Source: TOLSYN sp963849065 (GTDB lineage Bacteria > Acidobacteriota > Terriglobia > Terriglobales > Acidobacteriaceae). Taken from it: a stretch of 64,000 bases of DNA. A program made the translations under genes and the position numbers. Positions 1 through 8,677 of this stretch are shown here, in pieces. The stretch is taken from NCBI GenBank assembly GCA_963849065.1, contig CAWKFM010000005.1, positions 496,001 through 560,000 on the forward strand, written 5' to 3'. Numbering within the stretch: the first letter of the stretch is position 1; every line of letters begins with the position of its first letter. The notes under the pieces are model-generated. The model saw only the letters and a list, made by a program, of their open reading frames with translations. It searched no databases and was not told the DNA's origin.

Positions 1-968
1 CGTTTGATGAAGGGAATGTTGGCCGCGAGCCGCGACACACGTTTGTTGACATCGTCAAACGGCTGCAGGTACGGCAACTGCACCATGACGAAAAACGACT
101 GCTCGTAGGGATCTTCAATTGCCGCCGCCGTCGCCAGAATTTGGTTGAAATACTCCTCAATCTGCTGGGGAACGGCTAGCGGTTGAAAAGTCGATCGTTC
201 GATGCCGACGGGGATATGCCGCAGCCGACCCGCAGCGCTCTCGTCCGCCAGGAGGTTGTTAGCGAGAATTCCATGAAGATTGAGGATCGTGTAGCGGTTG
301 AAGCCAATATCATCGGCCGCGTTGACGAGAAACTCGATGGCGTCCTTGTGGTTCATGATCATCTGCGCTTCAAGACGGTCCCGTCCTTCAGCCTCCTCGC
401 CGAATTCAATGAGGCGCTTGGTATCGAGCAACGAATAAGTGTTGCCCTCCAGACGGCTTGAGTTCCACGAGAGATCGATCAGGAGGCGGCTCAGAATCAG
501 CTTGGCGTAGGTTCCCGCAGCTTCCGCCGCAACATGCCGCGTACCAATCGACGCCAGGCGCGCGCTCTCTTCCGCCGAAAGATAGAGCCGCACATTCGGC
601 CGGTAGCCGTCGAGGAATTCGCGGTTGTAACCTACGGGCTTTCGCGCCGTGACTGGCTGACTGAGCTGGTGCTGAATCTTGGCACCCGCCGCCGAAATCG
701 GCACCACTGCCGCTGGTTCCTCCGCCTTCACAGGGGCGCGTCCAGGTGCGGCTGGCTCCTTCGGCAGAAGGTACTTCACCGCCCGGCCTTCGCCTGTCGG
801 CACGAGACGGCCAGCTTCGACCAGGCTCTTTAGACGGAATTGCAGCGTGCGCTGAGGCAGCTGTTTAGGCAGGCCCTTCGCAATGTCCTCACGTCGTGCT
901 CCTCCAGGATGGCGCGCGACCGCAGCAAGAATTTCTGCAATATCTGCTTCGGCTATTTGCCTAGGCAC
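1..968 (-). CDS. Fic-domain protein with N-terminal winged helix (partial, runs off the left edge)
   Basis: Translating the minus strand from a GTG at 968 gives an open frame of at least 322 codons up to the window edge. A consensus GGAGG at 975-979 sits six bases before the GTG. Roughly the first 80 residues look like a winged-helix DNA-binding region. A Pro/Ala-rich linker follows, then a Fic domain including LEGNTYSLLDTKRLIE and the core QPFDDVNKRVSRLA. Fic proteins usually transfer AMP or another nucleotide monophosphate to target hydroxyls. The usual core is HPFxDGNGRxxR; here the catalytic His is Gln and DGNGR is DVNKR, so classical AMP transfer may be altered or lost. The N-terminal helix-turn-helix together with the palindromes just upstream suggests autoregulation. 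The C-terminus is outside the window. Confidence 0.85.
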   Translation of the reverse strand, partial: MPRQIAEADIAEILAAVARHPGGARREDIAKGLPKQLPQRTLQFRLKSLVEAGRLVPTGEGRAVKYLLPKEPAAPGRAPVKAEEPAAVVPISAAGAKIQHQLSQPVTARKPVGYNREFLDGYRPNVRLYLSAEESARLASIGTRHVAAEAAGTYAKLILSRLLIDLSWNSSRLEGNTYSLLDTKRLIEFGEEAEGRDRLEAQMIMNHKDAIEFLVNAADDIGFNRYTILNLHGILANNLLADESAAGRLRHIPVGIERSTFQPLAVPQQIEEYFNQILATAAAIEDPYEQSFFVMVQLPYLQPFDDVNKRVSRLAANIPFIK

Positions 969-984
969 TGGTGACCTCCCGTAG

Positions 985-1063
985 TTGCGCGAAAGCACTA
1001 TCGCGCAATATAGCACCAAAATAGCGCAACAACAAGAAATAGCGCGCAACATAAAATTGCGCG
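985..1063. promoter_or_regulatory. Cluster of TTGCGCG/CGCGCAA inverted repeats upstream of the Fic gene
   Basis: TTGCGCG at 985-991 and CGCGCAA at 1002-1008 form one inverted repeat. CGCGCAA at 1043-1049 and TTGCGCG at 1057-1063 form a second, oppositely arranged one, and ATAGCGCAA at 1021-1029 is a near copy. All lie in the 100 bases before the Fic start. This looks like an operator cluster, most simply for the winged helix of the Fic protein itself. Binding is inferred. Confidence 0.55.
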
Positions 1064-1066
1064 TAA

Positions 1067-1845
1067 TTCTTCCGTCCGGATTTTTCTTCGCAAGCACCTA
1101 GCGATGGGCCAAAGGATTTCCGGCTAAAGCTCAATGCGACGATTGAGACACTTCAGTTCACTCCAATCGGCGGCCCCATACCTAACCGCGGCGTGGTCTC
1201 AGCCCTTGGCAGCACCACAGGACAACCGGATATCTCGCTGTTTGGACTGACCTATCTGCAGCGGGTCAGCGACGCAGTTACGAATGAAGCATTGCATATC
1301 GAACCCGGCATCTGGATAAATGTCCCCCCGACAACCGTATTTCCGAACAATCCAAATGAAACGGTCGTGCGTATGGGCACGATTCCACATGGCGACTCAC
1401 TGCTTGCGCAGAGCACAGCCATCATTCCAAACGCTCCCGCTCCAGCCATCGCAGCGGTGAGTTCCACCCCCGTTAAGAGCGACGGTTCTGCTTTACCCGC
1501 TCCCTATCTCGCTCCATTCCTCAATCCGCCCTTGCCTCCTGGAATCAAGCTGCCCTATGTCGCGAACCCGAATCTGGCCATTCAGGACGCTATTTTGGGC
1601 CAGAAATTTACCAACACTGTCGTGTGCTCGTGATCTCGACCAGTGCAGTGGGTGGCATTCTGAACATACCGTTCGTTACCCAGAACGCAAACGCAGCTAA
1701 ACTCGACGCGATCTTCTGGATTGAAACGGTGCAACAGCCAGATGGGTCGACCTTCCTGCAACTGCAATATACACAGACAGTGATTCTGAACTTTCTCGGA
1801 ATCAATTGGCCGCATATCTCAGTAGCCACGCTGGTCAAGCAATAG
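1067..1845 (+). pseudogene. Remnant of a heme-binding-type beta-barrel protein gene (5' truncated, frameshifted)
   Basis: The frame open from 1067 contains TLQFTPIGGPIPNRG, FGLTYLQRVSDA and LHIEPGIWINVP. These resemble a family usually annotated as heme-binding protein (about 350 residues). No start codon or ribosome site precedes it, so the N-terminal part is missing. The frame stops at 1633, but the family-like sequence continues in another frame from 1624 to 1845 (DAIFWIETVQ, LQLQYTQTVILNF, WPHISVATL). At the junction the sequence reads GTCGTGTGCTCGTG; removing one TG restores the frame, so a dinucleotide slip explains the break. Family name is from memory of the motifs; the decayed state is visible in the sequence. 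Confidence 0.6.
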
Positions 1846-2324
1846 GAAAACGCTGACGAGCGACGAATCTGAAGCAAGACAGACCCCGGTTCTGCCCGAT
1901 CTCGCGACGGCATTCTGGGTTCAGTCGTCTTTGGGGGTTAAGCTCTCAGTCCACTCTGACCCCCTGGGGGAACCCAGGGGCTTGGCCCTCGATGTCGGTC
2001 CCCAAACTACCTTCTGCAGAGAAACTTGCGGAAGACCTAATCTTGCGGAATCGGTGGACTGTAGTCGAAATTGTGCTCAAGGAGCCTCAGAGAACCCCAG
2101 ATTCCAACAACTGATTGCTGTAACCGATTGATTCTAAGGGAGTAGATTTGGGTGGGGAACCTGGTCCCGAACCAGATTTTGTAACATATTGAAAATAAGC
2201 GATTTCTGTTGATTCTATGTGATTGCTGTTGAACCGTTTGCGGCGCGGCTGTTGAACGGTATTGAAAATTGGTGAAGCCCGGTGCTTTGACCGCTACAAA
2301 ATCATCTACAGCGTCGTTTTCGCT
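1846..2324. other. Intergenic stretch, no gene seen
   Basis: No convincing coding frame. The one structure is an 8-bp perfect inverted repeat, CCCCTGGG at 1961-1968 and CCCAGGGG at 1973-1980, with a GGAA loop. It has no following T-run on either strand, so it is not a typical terminator. Confidence 0.5.
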
Positions 2325-2343
2325 TGTGCCCATATTGGGCACA
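2325..2343. promoter_or_regulatory. Palindromic operator of the HigBA module
   Basis: TGTGCCCA at 2325-2332 and TGGGCACA at 2336-2343 form a perfect 8-bp inverted repeat with a 3-base spacer, ending 17 bases before the toxin start. HigA-type antitoxins repress their own operon by binding such palindromes. The site is seen; its binding is inferred. Confidence 0.6.
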
Positions 2344-2360
2344 GTGATACTCTCGTCGTC

Positions 2361-2699
2361 GTGAGAGTGATCGCCCGCAGCACCTTGCGCGAATTCGTCG
2401 AGACGCTGAAGGGCACCAAGAACTACGCTCCCGTGAAGTCGTCATTGGATGCCTGGTTCCATGAGGTTGAAACAGCGAGTTGGAAGAATCCAGCAGAGGT
2501 GAAGGCATCGTACGCCAACGCCAGTATCGTTGGCAATGACCGGGTGGTGTTCAATATCAAGGGCAATTCATTCAGACTTGTGGTTGCCGTGGATTATCTC
2601 CGGCAGGTGGTCTTCATCAAGTGGGTGGGAAGCCACGCAGACTATGACCGCATCGATGCGGCAAAGGTGAACTATGCAGGTAAAGCCGATCAGAAATAA
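2361..2699 (+). CDS. higB: HigB-family toxin (mRNA interferase), type II toxin-antitoxin
   Basis: The GTG at 2361 gives a 112-residue protein beginning MRVIARSTLREFVETLKG, the usual start of the HigB_toxin family; the open frame extends further upstream without family resemblance. Internal sequence NDRVVFNIKGNSFRLVVAVDY and the C-terminal VVFIKWVGSHADYDRID match the RelE-like fold of ribosome-dependent mRNA endonucleases. No strong Shine-Dalgarno precedes the GTG, which fits low toxin translation. The gene overlaps the downstream antitoxin by 26 bases, toxin first, the normal HigBA order. A palindromic operator lies just upstream. Confidence 0.85.
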   Translation: MRVIARSTLREFVETLKGTKNYAPVKSSLDAWFHEVETASWKNPAEVKASYANASIVGNDRVVFNIKGNSFRLVVAVDYLRQVVFIKWVGSHADYDRIDAAKVNYAGKADQK

Positions 2700-3087
2700 T
2701 CAGGACCACGCTGAAGTGCTCCGACAGATTGAGGCGCTTTGGGGCGCGCCGCAGGGAACCGAAGATGGCGACCTTCTCGACGTGCTTGTCACCTTGGTAG
2801 AGGTCTACGAGCGCGAACATTTTCCCGTCGATCTGCCTGACCCCATCGAGGCCATTAAGTTTCGTTTGGAGCAACAGGGAAAGGACTACGGGGCTTTGAT
2901 CGGGATCATCGGGCAGCGCACTCGCGTCTACGAGGTGATGCGCCGCGACCGGCCTCTGTCGCTGGCAATGATTCGGAACTTGAATACAAAACTCCGAATT
3001 CCAGCGGAGGTGCTCATTCACCCGAGCAAGCTGCGTAGGAAGCGTGCCCCGGCCGTGGCAGCACGACCGAAGCGGAAGACGGCATAG
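2674..3087 (+). CDS. higA: HigA-family antitoxin (XRE helix-turn-helix)
   Basis: 137 residues from an ATG at 2674, preceded by AAAGGTGAA. The N-terminal 60 residues are acidic and rich in Leu/Val (toxin-facing part). The C-terminal half PDPIEAIKFRLEQQGKDY, RTRVYEVMRRDRPLS and LNTKLRIPAEVLI is the XRE-type helix-turn-helix of HigA. A basic tail RRKRAPAVAARPKRK ends the protein. It neutralises the HigB encoded just upstream and probably represses the operon at the 2325-2343 palindrome. Confidence 0.88.
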   Translation: MQVKPIRNNQDHAEVLRQIEALWGAPQGTEDGDLLDVLVTLVEVYEREHFPVDLPDPIEAIKFRLEQQGKDYGALIGIIGQRTRVYEVMRRDRPLSLAMIRNLNTKLRIPAEVLIHPSKLRRKRAPAVAARPKRKTA

Positions 3088-3239
3088 CCTTTTCCGTATT
3101 CATCTGCATCTCCGCTTCCGTGCGCTTGCCCCTCAATATGTGATCACGCGGCACAATATGCTCATTAGCAGCCAAGCCCGACTTCCGCAGTTGAAAAGAT
3201 AAGTCCTGTGTTTGCAACGCTGGCATAGCGAAGTCTTCA

Positions 3240-3957
3240 CTACACGTTGGCGAATTCGATGCTGGTGGGGAGGTCCAGGCCCAGGCGTTGAAGCAGGATG
3301 GCCTGATGGTCGGTGGGGCGGCTCACACAGCGCTTGCGGATCGTGACCCCCGACCGCGTGGGCAGTACCACATCGACCAGCGTGATTTGCTGCAACTCGG
3401 TAAAGATCTTTCGCGGCTCGTCGCCCAATCCTGCGCCGTGGCACCAGCGGCCCAGCGTCTTCCACAACACGTAGGCGAGGAAGCAAACCAGAATGTGGGC
3501 CTGCACGCGATGCTGTTTGTGGTGCCAGATCGGACGCATGGCCAAGTCGCTTTTGTGCAGGCGAAACGCAGCTTCGGCCTCCGTCAGTTGAATGTAGGCG
3601 CGCCATAACTCCTCCCCGCTCCAATCCGTTACGTTACTGCGGAGCAGATAGCAGCCCTCGCTCAATCTTGCCCAGTCGCGCCAATCGTTGCGTTTGCTCC
3701 AGTGAAGATCGGCCTGTCCTTGCGCGCCGGTTTTCACTTCGACGCTGAACAGCCCGGCGGCGCGCGTGTTGCGGCCCAGCAGTTTTCCTACACGTTGCGC
3801 GATCAGCAGCGGGTTTTGTTTGCGCTTGCGACAGCCCGCCGCCAGCGCCTCCAGTTGCTGCTCGATTCGCTTCTCGAAGCGCTCGTGCATGATGTTCTCG
3901 ATAACCCTCTTTTGCCCCTTCGGCGTCAGCGCCAGTTCGCCGGGCGTGCCCGCCGCA
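3240..3957 (-). pseudogene. C-terminal fragment of an IS1634-type (IS4-like) transposase
   Basis: The minus-strand frame ending at 3240 encodes about 230 residues that match the C-terminal third of IS1634-family transposases: MHERFEKRIEQQLEAL, QRVGKLLGRNTRAAGLF, LSEGCYLLRSNVTDW, AYIQLTEAEAAFRLHKSDL, then AHILVCFLAYVLWKTLG and a family-like end RCVSRPTDHQAILLQRL. The usual protein is about 550 residues; the RNase H-like N-terminal part with the first catalytic Asp residues is missing. Upstream of about 3895 the family resemblance stops and the frame runs into a stop near 3970. Terminal inverted repeats were not identified. It is an immobile relic. Confidence 0.75.
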
Positions 3958-4279
3958 GGCGCTCGTGTTTTTCACCGACCTCGAGGGATACTTGCCAAAC
4001 GACGCACCAAACCATCCAGTCCTATGGGCAGCCACCAAGGATCATCCGGTTCCATTCGGTGAGGTGATTCCCATGGCTGCCGCATAGGAATGGCGAGGGA
4101 TCTGCCCGGACCATACTAGCCCCCGCCCCCGGCCCCATGAATTAAATGCAAGGAGCATTCGCATCAGCTATCGCGGAATTGGTCCGCCGCAATACCGGGG
4201 CTACCGAGAAAAACGAACCAGATATGGAAGGTACCGGATCGCGGAGCCTGTCCAATTCTGACCACTCACTCAGTACCCA
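3958..4279. other. Intergenic stretch between the IS relic and korC, no gene seen
   Basis: No supported coding frame, promoter or terminator. A C-rich tract (CCCCCGCCCCCGGCCCC-like, about 4121-4137) is the only compositional feature. It may contain rearranged DNA left by the insertion sequence. Confidence 0.4.
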
Positions 4280-4825
4280 CTACTCTGCCGATCTTGCGCC
4301 AAAGGTGTATCCAAGCTCGAACGCTTGTTGGTTTTCCTTATGAAACCGAGGGAGTCGCTCCTCAAGCGCTCGGAGGAATGACTCCCTCGACAAGCGTCCT
4401 GATAATTTCTTGCCGAGAGCGCCAAGCATGATCGTATTGGCGAAGATCGGATTTTGTAGCTCTCGCTGAGCGAGTTTGCAGGCTGCGATGGGGATCTGAT
4501 GACAGCTCAGATTCGTGTCCAGCGAGTCGATCGCCTCAGGGTCATACAGAATTATGCCTTGACGGCAGAGGTTCTTGAAGCGCTGATAGGCAATGCTCGA
4601 AAAGGCACAGAAAAAGTCTGGAACTTCCACCGATGGACTGTCGATTGGTTCGGGAGAAAGTACCAACTGGCTTCGCACGTAGCCACCGCGAGTTTCCGTA
4701 CCGTGACTGATCAGCATGGAGGTAAAGAGGCCTTCGTGAACCGCGGCCTGACCAAGGATCTGTCCTAGTCGTACCACGCCTTGCCCGCCAAAACCGCTGA
4801 TGAGAATCTCAGTTCGATTCGACAC
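4280..4825 (-). CDS. korC: 2-oxoacid:ferredoxin oxidoreductase, gamma subunit
   Basis: 181 residues from GTG at 4825, overlapping the beta gene by 17 bases. The start ILISGFGGQGVVRLGQIL and the SHGTETRGGYVRSQLVLS segment are typical of the gamma subunit of 2-oxoglutarate/2-oxoisovalerate-type oxidoreductases, which helps bind CoA. Together with the alpha and beta subunits it would convert a 2-oxo acid plus CoA to an acyl-CoA and CO2, passing electrons to ferredoxin, or run in reverse. It is the last gene of the operon that starts with the porin. No delta (ferredoxin-like) subunit is present, so a separate ferredoxin is needed. The symbol is by family; the substrate is unknown. Confidence 0.85.
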   Translation of the reverse strand: MSNRTEILISGFGGQGVVRLGQILGQAAVHEGLFTSMLISHGTETRGGYVRSQLVLSPEPIDSPSVEVPDFFCAFSSIAYQRFKNLCRQGIILYDPEAIDSLDTNLSCHQIPIAACKLAQRELQNPIFANTIMLGALGKKLSGRLSRESFLRALEERLPRFHKENQQAFELGYTFGARSAE

Positions 4826-5657
4826 TGAGCGACCTCCGCTGCACGGAATTGACGTGCTCTCTCAACGATGCGGCAAACTCCGGACGAGCATTAGACGCGT
4901 CGTGCAGAATGCCGCAACTAAAACCTGTACCGGAATCCTGGTCCGCCGGACCCACAGCGCGTTCTTCGAACCACTGATAGATTTTCTTCAGATCGCGTGT
5001 CCGCAGAGCTTGCGCACCGAAGTGCGTAACACAAGGGTAGACCAGCTGCACGAGCGAAAAGCCCCGGTTTTGCAACGCCTTTTTGATGCTTTCAATCGGC
5101 GTACGCTTTTCCGTCACGGAATGGCGCGCAACGTAGGTCGCACCGGCTTCCTTGATGATGCGGAGAACGTCGATGCCGTTTTGGGTCAGATTTTGCTCCC
5201 ACATTCCGTAAGGACTGGAATCCGTGCGCGAGCCTTGCGGCGTTGTCATGCTGTACTGCCCACCAGTTGACTGGTATCCCAGATTGTCACCGACGATCAC
5301 CGTCATATCGACATTGCGCCGTGCGCAGTTCAGCAGGTGCAGCAGGCCGATGGTAAATGCGTCGCCGTCGCCCACGGTCAGCACGATTCGTTTTTCCGCC
5401 GGGAGCGCCAAACGCAGGCCAGTAGCAAGGGCATAGACGCGGCCATGCGTACCTGCGAAGGTGTCGCCCTTCCATGTTGCGAAGGTCTGCCGCCCGGTAC
5501 ATCCGATTCCGGTTCCCCAGACCACATCGGCGAGGCCCAGTTGCAATTCGTCAATTGCCTCGAGAACCTGGCGATGCAAGACACGCAATCCGCAACCTCG
5601 ACAAGCAGTGCCGGGGTACTTTTCAGGCCGGAGAAATTTCTCTACGAGTGTATCCAC
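4809..5657 (-). CDS. korB: 2-oxoacid:ferredoxin oxidoreductase, beta subunit (thiamine diphosphate)
   Basis: 282 residues. CRGCGLRVLHRQV near the N-terminus, GTGIGCTGRQ, then the thiamine-diphosphate motif starting GDGDAFTIGLLHLLNCARRN and the VGDNLGYQSTGGQ turn are those of the beta subunit of KorAB/VorAB-type enzymes. The start at 5657 lies 3 bases after the alpha stop. The substrate pocket cannot be read from sequence. Its location at the end of a transport/ligase operon inside a cysteine-regulated sulfur island argues for an organosulfur 2-oxo acid or acyl-CoA rather than a central-metabolism role, but this is inference. Confidence 0.87.
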   Translation of the reverse strand: MDTLVEKFLRPEKYPGTACRGCGLRVLHRQVLEAIDELQLGLADVVWGTGIGCTGRQTFATWKGDTFAGTHGRVYALATGLRLALPAEKRIVLTVGDGDAFTIGLLHLLNCARRNVDMTVIVGDNLGYQSTGGQYSMTTPQGSRTDSSPYGMWEQNLTQNGIDVLRIIKEAGATYVARHSVTEKRTPIESIKKALQNRGFSLVQLVYPCVTHFGAQALRTRDLKKIYQWFEERAVGPADQDSGTGFSCGILHDASNARPEFAASLREHVNSVQRRSLSVESN

Positions 5658-5660
5658 GGT

Positions 5661-6833
5661 CTACCACGCCTCCAATTTCCAGCTTTGAGTGTGTCGAGGT
5701 TGGTCTTTCAGGATGGCGTCAATCGCATCCTGCAGTTCGGTTCCAGTCGGCAATTCGCCGCATTTACCCAGGAAATGCACGCTCCTGGCCTTGGAAGCGG
5801 CACGCCGAACTTCACGCACAAGCTGACCATCCCAGTTAAGCTCCACTGACAGATATCGAGAAGGAAGGTTGAAAATCTGATCGGGAAAGGGCCACAGTGA
5901 GATCAGTCGTATCCCACCAGCACGGATGCCACGCTGGCGGGCCGAATTGACAGCGCTCTTCACTACGCGAGAAGGTGTGCCGTAGGAGACCAGGATGATC
6001 TCGGGATCATCATCGAGGCCGTAGCTCTCGAAGCGGTCGATCAGTTCACGATGATTGCGGATCTTGTAGATCAGCCGATAGGCATGCTTATGCTGCAGTT
6101 CTACGTCTTCGGTATCGTGACCGGCTGCGGTCGGCGTCCAATCGGAACATGCTCCACCGGTATTGTGACCAAGCACGACTGGAGGAATGTCGATCTCATC
6201 TGTCGCGGGATAGAATTCCGGACCAGGATGAACCTGACGGTTCCACGTGCGCACTCCCAGCATCTCGGTATCTTCGGGTGTTTCCGGTAGAGACAAGGTC
6301 TCCCAGCCATCGGTCACCATCTGGTCTGCCAGTAGGGTGACCGGGGTGCGAAAGCGTTCGGAGAGATAGAAAGCTTCCGCGGTTAGCGAGAAGGCTTCTT
6401 GCACCGACGCAGGCGCGAGCACGATTGTTTCGTAGTTGCCACCGTGGGCAAGATAGCGGCTCAGATAGAACTCGCCTTGTCCCGGCGCGCCGGTGATGCC
6501 GCTTACTGGCCCTACGCGCTGCGAATTCACGATGACAACCGGGATCTCGGAGCTCAGCGCCCAGCCGAAAGGATCGGCGAAGAGGATATAGCCGGGACCG
6601 GATGTTGCGGTCATGGCCTTTAATCCTCCGAGTGAAGCTCCATTGCAGATATGCAGTGCGGCGGTCTCATCTTCTGCCTGCACATAGTAGCCGCCCACCT
6701 CCGGCAGGCGGCGCGACATGTTTTCGGCAATCTCGGTCGCTGGCGTGATGGGGTAGCCCGCGAACACGCGGCAGCCCGCGAAGATCGCCGCCTCGGTAAT
6801 TGCAGCATTTCCTGTATCAAATCTGCGTTTCAT
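5661..6833 (-). CDS. korA: 2-oxoacid:ferredoxin oxidoreductase, alpha subunit
   Basis: 390 residues, with GGGAGAAGG before the ATG at 6833. AAIFAGCRVFAGYPITPATEI is the pyrimidine-domain start of the alpha subunit. MTATSGPGYILFADPFGWA and IVNSQRVGPVSGITGAPGQG follow in the usual places, then the C-terminal transketolase-type domain (ILVSYGTPSRVVKSAV, LISLWPFPDQ). It pairs with the following beta and gamma genes as a three-subunit enzyme. It sits 21 bases after the ABC permease gene. The segment at about residues 225-255 (GHNTGGACSDWTPTAAGHD) matches the variable insert of KorA proteins. Confidence 0.87.
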   Translation of the reverse strand: MKRRFDTGNAAITEAAIFAGCRVFAGYPITPATEIAENMSRRLPEVGGYYVQAEDETAALHICNGASLGGLKAMTATSGPGYILFADPFGWALSSEIPVVIVNSQRVGPVSGITGAPGQGEFYLSRYLAHGGNYETIVLAPASVQEAFSLTAEAFYLSERFRTPVTLLADQMVTDGWETLSLPETPEDTEMLGVRTWNRQVHPGPEFYPATDEIDIPPVVLGHNTGGACSDWTPTAAGHDTEDVELQHKHAYRLIYKIRNHRELIDRFESYGLDDDPEIILVSYGTPSRVVKSAVNSARQRGIRAGGIRLISLWPFPDQIFNLPSRYLSVELNWDGQLVREVRRAASKARSVHFLGKCGELPTGTELQDAIDAILKDQPRHTQSWKLEAW

Positions 6834-6854
6834 AAACCTTCTCCCGTCAGCCAG

Positions 6855-7649
6855 TCAGGCAGTGGCGGTCCTGCGCCAGGAGCGCGTACGGTCTTCGAGT
6901 GGAGCGAAGACAAGCTCCTCCACGATCAACATAAGGAGACCAAGGGTAATCATGGTGACAATCGTGACCTCTGTCCGGCCGGTGCTTCGGCCAACCGTCA
7001 GCATGTAGCCAATCCCTTTGGGCACGCCGACCATCTCCGCAGCAATTACCACACGCCACGCGAATCCGAGGCCAGTGCGAAAACCAGTGATCAAATAGGG
7101 TATGAGACTTGGCAACATGACTCGACGGATGATCTGCCATGGTGTCGCGCCCATCATTCGTGCGGCGTCCACCAGCCGAGTATCTACGTCGCGCACTCCT
7201 TGCACGGTGTTCAGGATGATCGGGAATACCGAACCCAAGGTGATGATGAAGATCGCGGCCTTATCGCCCAAGCCGAACCACAGAATCGCCAGAGGAACCC
7301 AAGCCACGCCGGGAATCGGGGAAAATATCCGCACAAAGGGTTCGGCTACATTGTTGAGAGCCGGAGACGTCGCCATCGCTATACCCAGTGGCACAGCAAT
7401 CACCACGGACAGTGCGAAGCCAATCAGCACGCGAACCAAGCTCACGGAAAGCTGATCCCACAAGTACCCGGACCAGATCATTTCCCCGAAAGCCTTAAAC
7501 ACAACCTCAGGCGGAGGCAACAGGAGCAGAGAATACTCCGGAGAAATCCTTCCGAAGACACCGGTCGTTGAGGCAAAGTGCCATAGAAGGAAGAAACCGC
7601 CCATCGCAAGCGTGCCCTGCCAAAAGCGATTGAAATTCGGTTTTCGCAT
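6855..7649 (-). CDS. ABC transporter permease, sulfonate/taurine/nitrate type
   Basis: 264 residues, starting at an ATG at 7649 that shares bases with the TGA of the preceding substrate-binding-protein gene (TGATG). About six hydrophobic segments are seen. The coupling-loop EAA-like motif is DAARMMGATPWQIIRRVMLPSLIPYLITG. It belongs to the SsuC/TauC family and would form the inner-membrane channel for the binding protein and ATPase of the same operon. A longer frame reaching 7739 exists but lies inside the binding-protein gene and lacks family resemblance. Confidence 0.88.
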   Translation of the reverse strand: MRKPNFNRFWQGTLAMGGFFLLWHFASTTGVFGRISPEYSLLLLPPPEVVFKAFGEMIWSGYLWDQLSVSLVRVLIGFALSVVIAVPLGIAMATSPALNNVAEPFVRIFSPIPGVAWVPLAILWFGLGDKAAIFIITLGSVFPIILNTVQGVRDVDTRLVDAARMMGATPWQIIRRVMLPSLIPYLITGFRTGLGFAWRVVIAAEMVGVPKGIGYMLTVGRSTGRTEVTIVTMITLGLLMLIVEELVFAPLEDRTRSWRRTATA

Positions 7650-8677
7650 CACTCCGGCTTTCCTTGTGGCAGGTAGCTCAAATCGAATAGCTTGCTGGCC
7701 GTGGGAACTTCTTTCAAGTAGCCAAGTTGCTTCGACCATTCCAGGGTTTCAAGGGCCGCGGCCTCATCAACCTGTGCCGTGTAATCGATTCGGTGCCGGG
7801 CACGCTCTACGATTGTTTTATCGAGACTAATCTCATTGGCGATGATTCCATTGGCTTCATCGGGCTTGCTGTTCACAAAGTCGACGGTCTGAACGTACGC
7901 TGCCAGAAAACGGCGGAGATCACCCGGACGAGACTGGATAAAGGACTGCCGGGCGATTACCACATTGACGGGATAGAAATGCTTGGAATTCGGATTGGCT
8001 TTGTGCCACTCGGCGGCGGCGTCAAATAACACTTTGCTGTCTTTGTACTTGGTCTCCGCTTGGGTTGCGAAAGGTTCCCAAGTAATAGCCGCATCTACTT
8101 CGCGGGCAACAAACAGCGCAGCCGGCATATCCGCGGGCGCCACGTTCGGTACGATCTGGATGTCCTTATCCGGGTCGAGTTTTGCCAGTTCGAGCGCTAT
8201 GTGCGCACGGAAGAGTGTATCCACTACGGTTCCAGGCTTCGGAGTGGCAACCTTCTTGTCTTTCAACTCTTCGATGTCGTGGATACCAGTATCGGTTCGG
8301 GTTAGTAGCACATGTCCACCGCCGTTGGCTGCCGCGACCACTTTCAAGTCAACGCCCTTGCCCTGCCAAATGGCCGATGGAGCAATGCCCAGAAGAGCGA
8401 CATCGAGCTGGCCCGAGGCGAAAGCTTCCATCAGCGCAGAGCCATCTGCAAAGTCTACGATTTCGAGGTTGACGCCGTGTTCCTGGAATATGCCTTTGTC
8501 CCTGCCAACATAAGGCGTAACCGTGCCCAACGCACGATTCGTTCCGACCTTGATGACTCTTGCCGAGGAAACTGCGGCGGAAGCCGTCGGAGTCTTAGCG
8601 TGCCGCAGCGGCCCGAGCACGAGCGCCGCGATCAGGATTATTACGACCACTGTCAGAGCTGGATACCACTTCTTCAT
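7649..8677 (-). CDS. ABC transporter substrate-binding protein, SsuA/TauA/NMT1 type
   Basis: 342 residues, with GGAG eight bases before the ATG at 8677. The N-terminus KKWYPALTVVVIILIAALVL is an export signal or anchor. IKVGTNRALGTVTPYVGRDKGIF, VDFADGSALMEAFASGQLDVALLG, KDKKVATPKPGTVVDTL and DAAITWEPFATQAE fit periplasmic binding proteins for sulfonates, taurine or nitrate. The acyl-CoA ligase frame reads 83 bases into this gene, an unusually long overlap. The ligand is unknown. Genes of this family in a cysteine-regulated setting generally serve organosulfonate scavenging. Confidence 0.88.
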   Translation of the reverse strand: MKKWYPALTVVVIILIAALVLGPLRHAKTPTASAAVSSARVIKVGTNRALGTVTPYVGRDKGIFQEHGVNLEIVDFADGSALMEAFASGQLDVALLGIAPSAIWQGKGVDLKVVAAANGGGHVLLTRTDTGIHDIEELKDKKVATPKPGTVVDTLFRAHIALELAKLDPDKDIQIVPNVAPADMPAALFVAREVDAAITWEPFATQAETKYKDSKVLFDAAAEWHKANPNSKHFYPVNVVIARQSFIQSRPGDLRRFLAAYVQTVDFVNSKPDEANGIIANEISLDKTIVERARHRIDYTAQVDEAAALETLEWSKQLGYLKEVPTASKLFDLSYLPQGKPE

